64,000 nt of DNA from Chondrosia reniformis (lineage: Eukaryota > Porifera > Demospongiae > Chondrillida > Chondrillidae), in contig OX359198.1 in the NCBI GenBank assembly GCA_947172415.1, positions 1,829,401 to 1,893,400 of the forward strand, given 5' to 3'. Below, piece by piece: positions 60,657 through 64,000 of the stretch (its first letter is position 1; every line of letters starts with the position of its first letter). The position numbers were made by a program, and so were the translations under genes. The notes beneath the pieces are model-generated. The model saw only the letters and a program-made list of their open reading frames with translations. It ran no database searches and was not told the origin of the DNA.

Positions 60657-61436
60657 TTAGCAGTACAAGTATCGAGCCACTTCTTAGATGAACAATATTC
60701 TCCCTTTTCAATACAGATCATTCCTAGTTCTAGTGCTGCAGCACCTATTCACAAAGGCAGATAGGTGCTTATTAAAACATGACATTTCCTTTTTCTTATA
60801 AAAGTATAATCTATACACACCACATTTAATGCAACTAAATTAAAGATAGTCAATTATTCATTAATACTGTACTGAAAAGTATCAGGAAATGAATTAGCTG
60901 ACAATATAACAGCAAGACATTTCTAGTAGGTGATTCATATTACACTACTTGGACTGATTGCTCTTAGCTAATGGTGCCAAGGGTACCTGTTAATAACAAA
61001 GAGATCACACACCTCAGCTTCGGCAAACATACTTTTCCAGACATCTTTGACATACACCTTCAAGTAGTGATATAGTAGACAAGCATTATCCACCGGTTTT
61101 GGGTCACTAAATCCATGACCTAAGTGGCAAAAGAATGGAGAAGCACTTATATATTATATACATTAATATTTAATAGGTAATGTAGATTTATCATCATTAT
61201 GATAATTAACAGTGAATCAATGTAATGCCATAAAGTCAAGTTTACAGAGTTTCTTAGCATTAGATCAGTAATTCACATGTGCTAAGGTCATTGTGAAATG
61301 AAGTTGCATTTACCATAGAAGTCTGACTCCTTAACCAGCAATTGCTCAGCCTGTATCATATCAGTTGCAGATGGACTTGAACAAGATCACTTTGCTTCTT
61401 CAAGATTTGGAAGATGTTCCAACCATAAAACAGCTC
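60657..61436 (-). pseudogene. Putative exons of a TPR-like protein, at least one stop
   Basis: Three exon-like blocks with GT..AG borders: 61314-61436, 61013-61119 and 60657-60744. The first two join in phase: SDFYG is completed across the junction and continues HGFSDPKPVDNACLLYHY. The third reads ALELGMICIEKGEYCSSKKW, which resembles a tetratricopeptide helix pair, perhaps of the TTC39/Iml2 kind. The first block has an in-frame TGA after NLEEAK, and the second and third do not join in frame, so either exons are missing or it is a pseudogene. Confidence 0.35.
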
Positions 61437-62390
61437 CTAATGAGGGAGGAAGAGAGAGCATGAAGTGGAGTAGACTGTTAATATAGGATAGGATGTAAAC
61501 ATCACTCTACAGTTCATTCTTCCTAGTGCCACCTTACACATATTCACTTCACTCACTGCTAAAGGCGTGGCTACGTACTCTCCCTTGATATACGTAACTC
61601 TGAGCTCTATATACAGCCAGCCTCTCTAATGGCAGGGTCTTACCCGCCACCCATTTCATGTGAGGGGAACCTCCCTATATTGGGTATTACATAATAAGGG
61701 TATATTGTGGATTGCAATGGAAAGATGGAGAGAAAACTTAAAATGGCATTACCAATATATTATGTCAATACGTAACATGTGCATAATAGGAAACGTACAG
61801 CATTAGATCCTGAATATGGTCCCAGGGAGGGTTGATCAGGATCAGTGCCAGATTTGGTGTAGAAGCGTGTGTCCTCTCGATACCACATTATCAGTAGAAG
61901 TGCCCAGAGGTAGAGGAAGATTGTCTTATGAAATAGAAGTGTAAAATGAAAGTAATTAATGTACATGCATATCTATGCATTAGTTAAATGTGGAAAGGGC
62001 TACCCACTAAACGTTAGTATATGAAACTATATATAAACAGTCCAGTACATATGTGCATATGTATATGTGAAACAGTTTCATAGAATAATAGCTATCCATA
62101 GATCATTGTCTACCTTACTATACAAAGTTGAAACTTACAATATATTTTATTGAGAATGCAGTACAGCAGTATATAGTTTTAGATTACCCATTGTACAGTT
62201 TATCCAGAATTGTAACTCCCTACCAATTTGTAAGCACACATTGCATTCTTCTCATGCTTTCCTCTTAGAGACATTAGAATATGGGATTGGTGGATGACTT
62301 TTCTTATTCCAGTACACTGGTACAATTACTTTTACAAGGCTTCTGATGTAAATACGGATGAGTACAAGCGACTTTGTGAGCTTACCATTT

Positions 62391-62512
62391 GAGCAGTCGT
62401 CCATCCGCCTGCCCAGCAAGATGGAGTACATGGAGTACATAGAGGCCAAGAGACCTCGAGCAGTCGTTCATTCGCCTGCCCACCAAGATGGAGGACAAAG
62501 AGGCCAAGAGAA
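62391..62512. repeat. ~60-bp tandem duplication
   Basis: GAGCAGTCGTCCATCCGCCT and GCCCAGCAAGATGGA to GAGGCCAAGAGA (62391-62457) are repeated with changes at 62458-62512. The second unit lacks 12 bp. It is open on both strands over a short distance, with no family recognised. Confidence 0.7.
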
Positions 62513-62599
62513 CTTGCTTCCTCCTTTCTTATTACATACTTCCATTGCTAAGTCTAGTGCAGCCAGACCATCTTGGAGGACATGCTAAATAGGAGAGAC

Positions 62600-63716
62600 A
62601 ACGAACAAGAATATAAATCTCAGCTACCTACGTATGTATAATTCAACATATGCACTGTTTATATGCAAATATATGCATGCCCTATGCTCCAGATATGTTT
62701 ATTATAAGAAATAGTATATAGAGGGTGGCATGGGGTACTAGGACAATAATGAAGCTTACATAATCAAAAGTCATGATTGCTTGACAAAATAGGATACTAG
62801 CTTTACTAGTTGCACAAATATTAGCTTTACTCCTAACAGGAAAAACAGGCAATTTTAGTTTCTGTTAGATGCCATATTTGTCTTGCCTTGTGTTTTATTC
62901 TCTTCTTTCTTTGCCTCTTTATGCAATGGCGATTTGGATTATTTATATAGGACCATATTGTAATTGTTTCAGTTATTGCAATACAATATGAATATTTCTG
63001 GTACAGCTGTCATTACATATTCATATAACAGTTGGTCACTTATTATATGATTTGATTGATGGTTGCTGCGTAATTGCAGGTTTGGCGTAAATTAGAATTC
63101 TGACAGTAATTATACCTTTCTTCTTTAGTGCTTGAAAATTGAAACTTGCAATGCCCGCATTGTAATATCGTATCATGTAACCAAGAGAAACCCTACAAGT
63201 GTATTAACACATGTTACATATTGACATAATATATTGGTAATACCATTTTTATTTTTGTCTCCATTTTTGTGATGTTCAATTTGGAATCAAAAAATTCAAG
63301 TTTAAGCACATACATTTTAAATATAATGCAGTTAAATTGCAAGTTCACTGTCAAAAAACATGTAATCCAACACAAGTAGACCAAGTCCAGTGTGTCAAGC
63401 TGTAGACTGCATTAAGCAGCTTTCATGCAGTTACTTGTCAAATGATTCAGCTAACACTGAATAAATAAATAAATAAAAATATTTAAAATCCAAATACAGC
63501 CAGCACATGCATGATACACCTATGTATATAACTAAAAATGCAATCTATAGCCTATATCGTACAGCTAGCTTAAAATTGCTAGAAATAACTAAAAAAATTA
63601 GCCTAGGAACAAAACAATCTAGACATACAACAGTATATACATAAAGATTACAGCTAAAGTACATTAATTAAGCTAAAAGGCTTTCTATTTCTCAAATTGT
63701 ATTATTGCACACTTAC
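62600..63716. other. No gene recognised
   Basis: AT-rich sequence with a short (AATA)n run near 63460-63476. I see no supported exon or repeat. Confidence 0.4.
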
Positions 63717-63862
63717 TACAAAATGAGATTGCCATCTCTCCACTTAGTGAGTGCAATGCAGCTGGTAAACTGAGGTTTAGCACTTTTTAGTTCCTTGAGC
63801 GAGATTAGTGGTCCATACAATGCAATCTTTGAAGTAGGGGAACTTGAATGAACTACAATAAC
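63717..63862 (-). CDS. Possible exon, unknown protein
   Basis: 146 bp between a TCCATTAG acceptor and a GTAAGT donor on the minus strand is open: VIVVHSSSPTSKIALYGPL onward to LTKWRDGNLIL. No family is recognised and no joining exon was identified, so this is only a candidate. Confidence 0.3.
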
Positions 63863-64000
63863 CTAATGGAGAGAAACAAGAATGCATTTATATGAATATT
63901 CCTTATGGTATACAAATTTGACAAATCTAGAACTGAACTCACTTTTAAGAATAATCACTTCTTTTTAGTTTGTACTCCTCTTTGTATCAACTTCCAACCA

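Overview
The window reads as nuclear DNA of an early-branching animal, most likely a sponge (inference). It is AT-rich, with many short introns bounded by GT..AG, metazoan genes (a CLN3 orthologue and plexin-type ectodomains), Penelope-like retroelements and numerous small inverted-repeat elements. There are no bacterial operons, rRNA genes or CRISPR arrays.

Layout. 1-12058 is a pure satellite with a ~169 bp monomer. 12059-19500 is a scrapyard: two copies of an ~800 bp dispersed repeat, a rearranged partial copy of the 5' end of CLN3, the last exons of a putative coiled-coil/RYSRGG protein, a MITE and a decayed copy of the receptor gene described below. 19921-27525 (minus strand) is a complete 11-exon CLN3 (battenin) gene whose exons join into exactly 506 codons. 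Its intron 5 is almost entirely a ~51-copy, 30-bp minisatellite in which nearly every unit repeats the exon-5 splice donor. 28552-41247 and 41786-51444 (minus strand, head to tail) are two 17-exon paralogues encoding plexin-like receptors: signal peptide, sema, PSI/IPT repeats, one membrane segment and a juxtamembrane coiled coil. The plexin RasGAP domain is absent and replaced by a tyrosine-rich tail. Gene A has 1803 residues, with 43 tandem 9-residue units, 39 of which carry a tyrosine. Gene B has 1420 residues and two units. A third remnant (54348-54790, one unit) keeps only the tail exon, and a fourth remnant lies at 16985-19480. Comparing A with B exposes a Penelope-family insertion in intron 5 of A and a LINE fragment in intron 10 of A.

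56457-59489 is a Penelope-like element (RT plus GIY-YIG endonuclease, minus strand) with a 12-bp target-site duplication. It is bounded by long inverted repeats that each carry a well-formed type I hammerhead ribozyme, in opposite orientations, and its RT has an internal deletion. A second, more decayed RT family (36330-38690, with fragments at 52335-53270, 60395-60600 and 25905-26100) carries its own hammerhead-like motif near the 3' end. 59553-60002 holds the last two exons of a UPF1/HELZ2-type superfamily-1 helicase. 60657-64000 has only weak exon candidates.

How it fits together. The receptor cluster looks like a young tandem family whose signalling tail changes length by 27-bp unit expansion. 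The sequence suggests SH2-domain docking (YxxM, YxN and repeated EYVID/EYVND motifs) rather than RasGAP signalling. Minisatellites that begin exactly at 5' splice sites recur in CLN3 and in both receptor genes. Exon coordinates were read by eye from splice signals. The two receptor genes and CLN3 each sum to a multiple of three, which supports them, but RNA data would be needed for proof.
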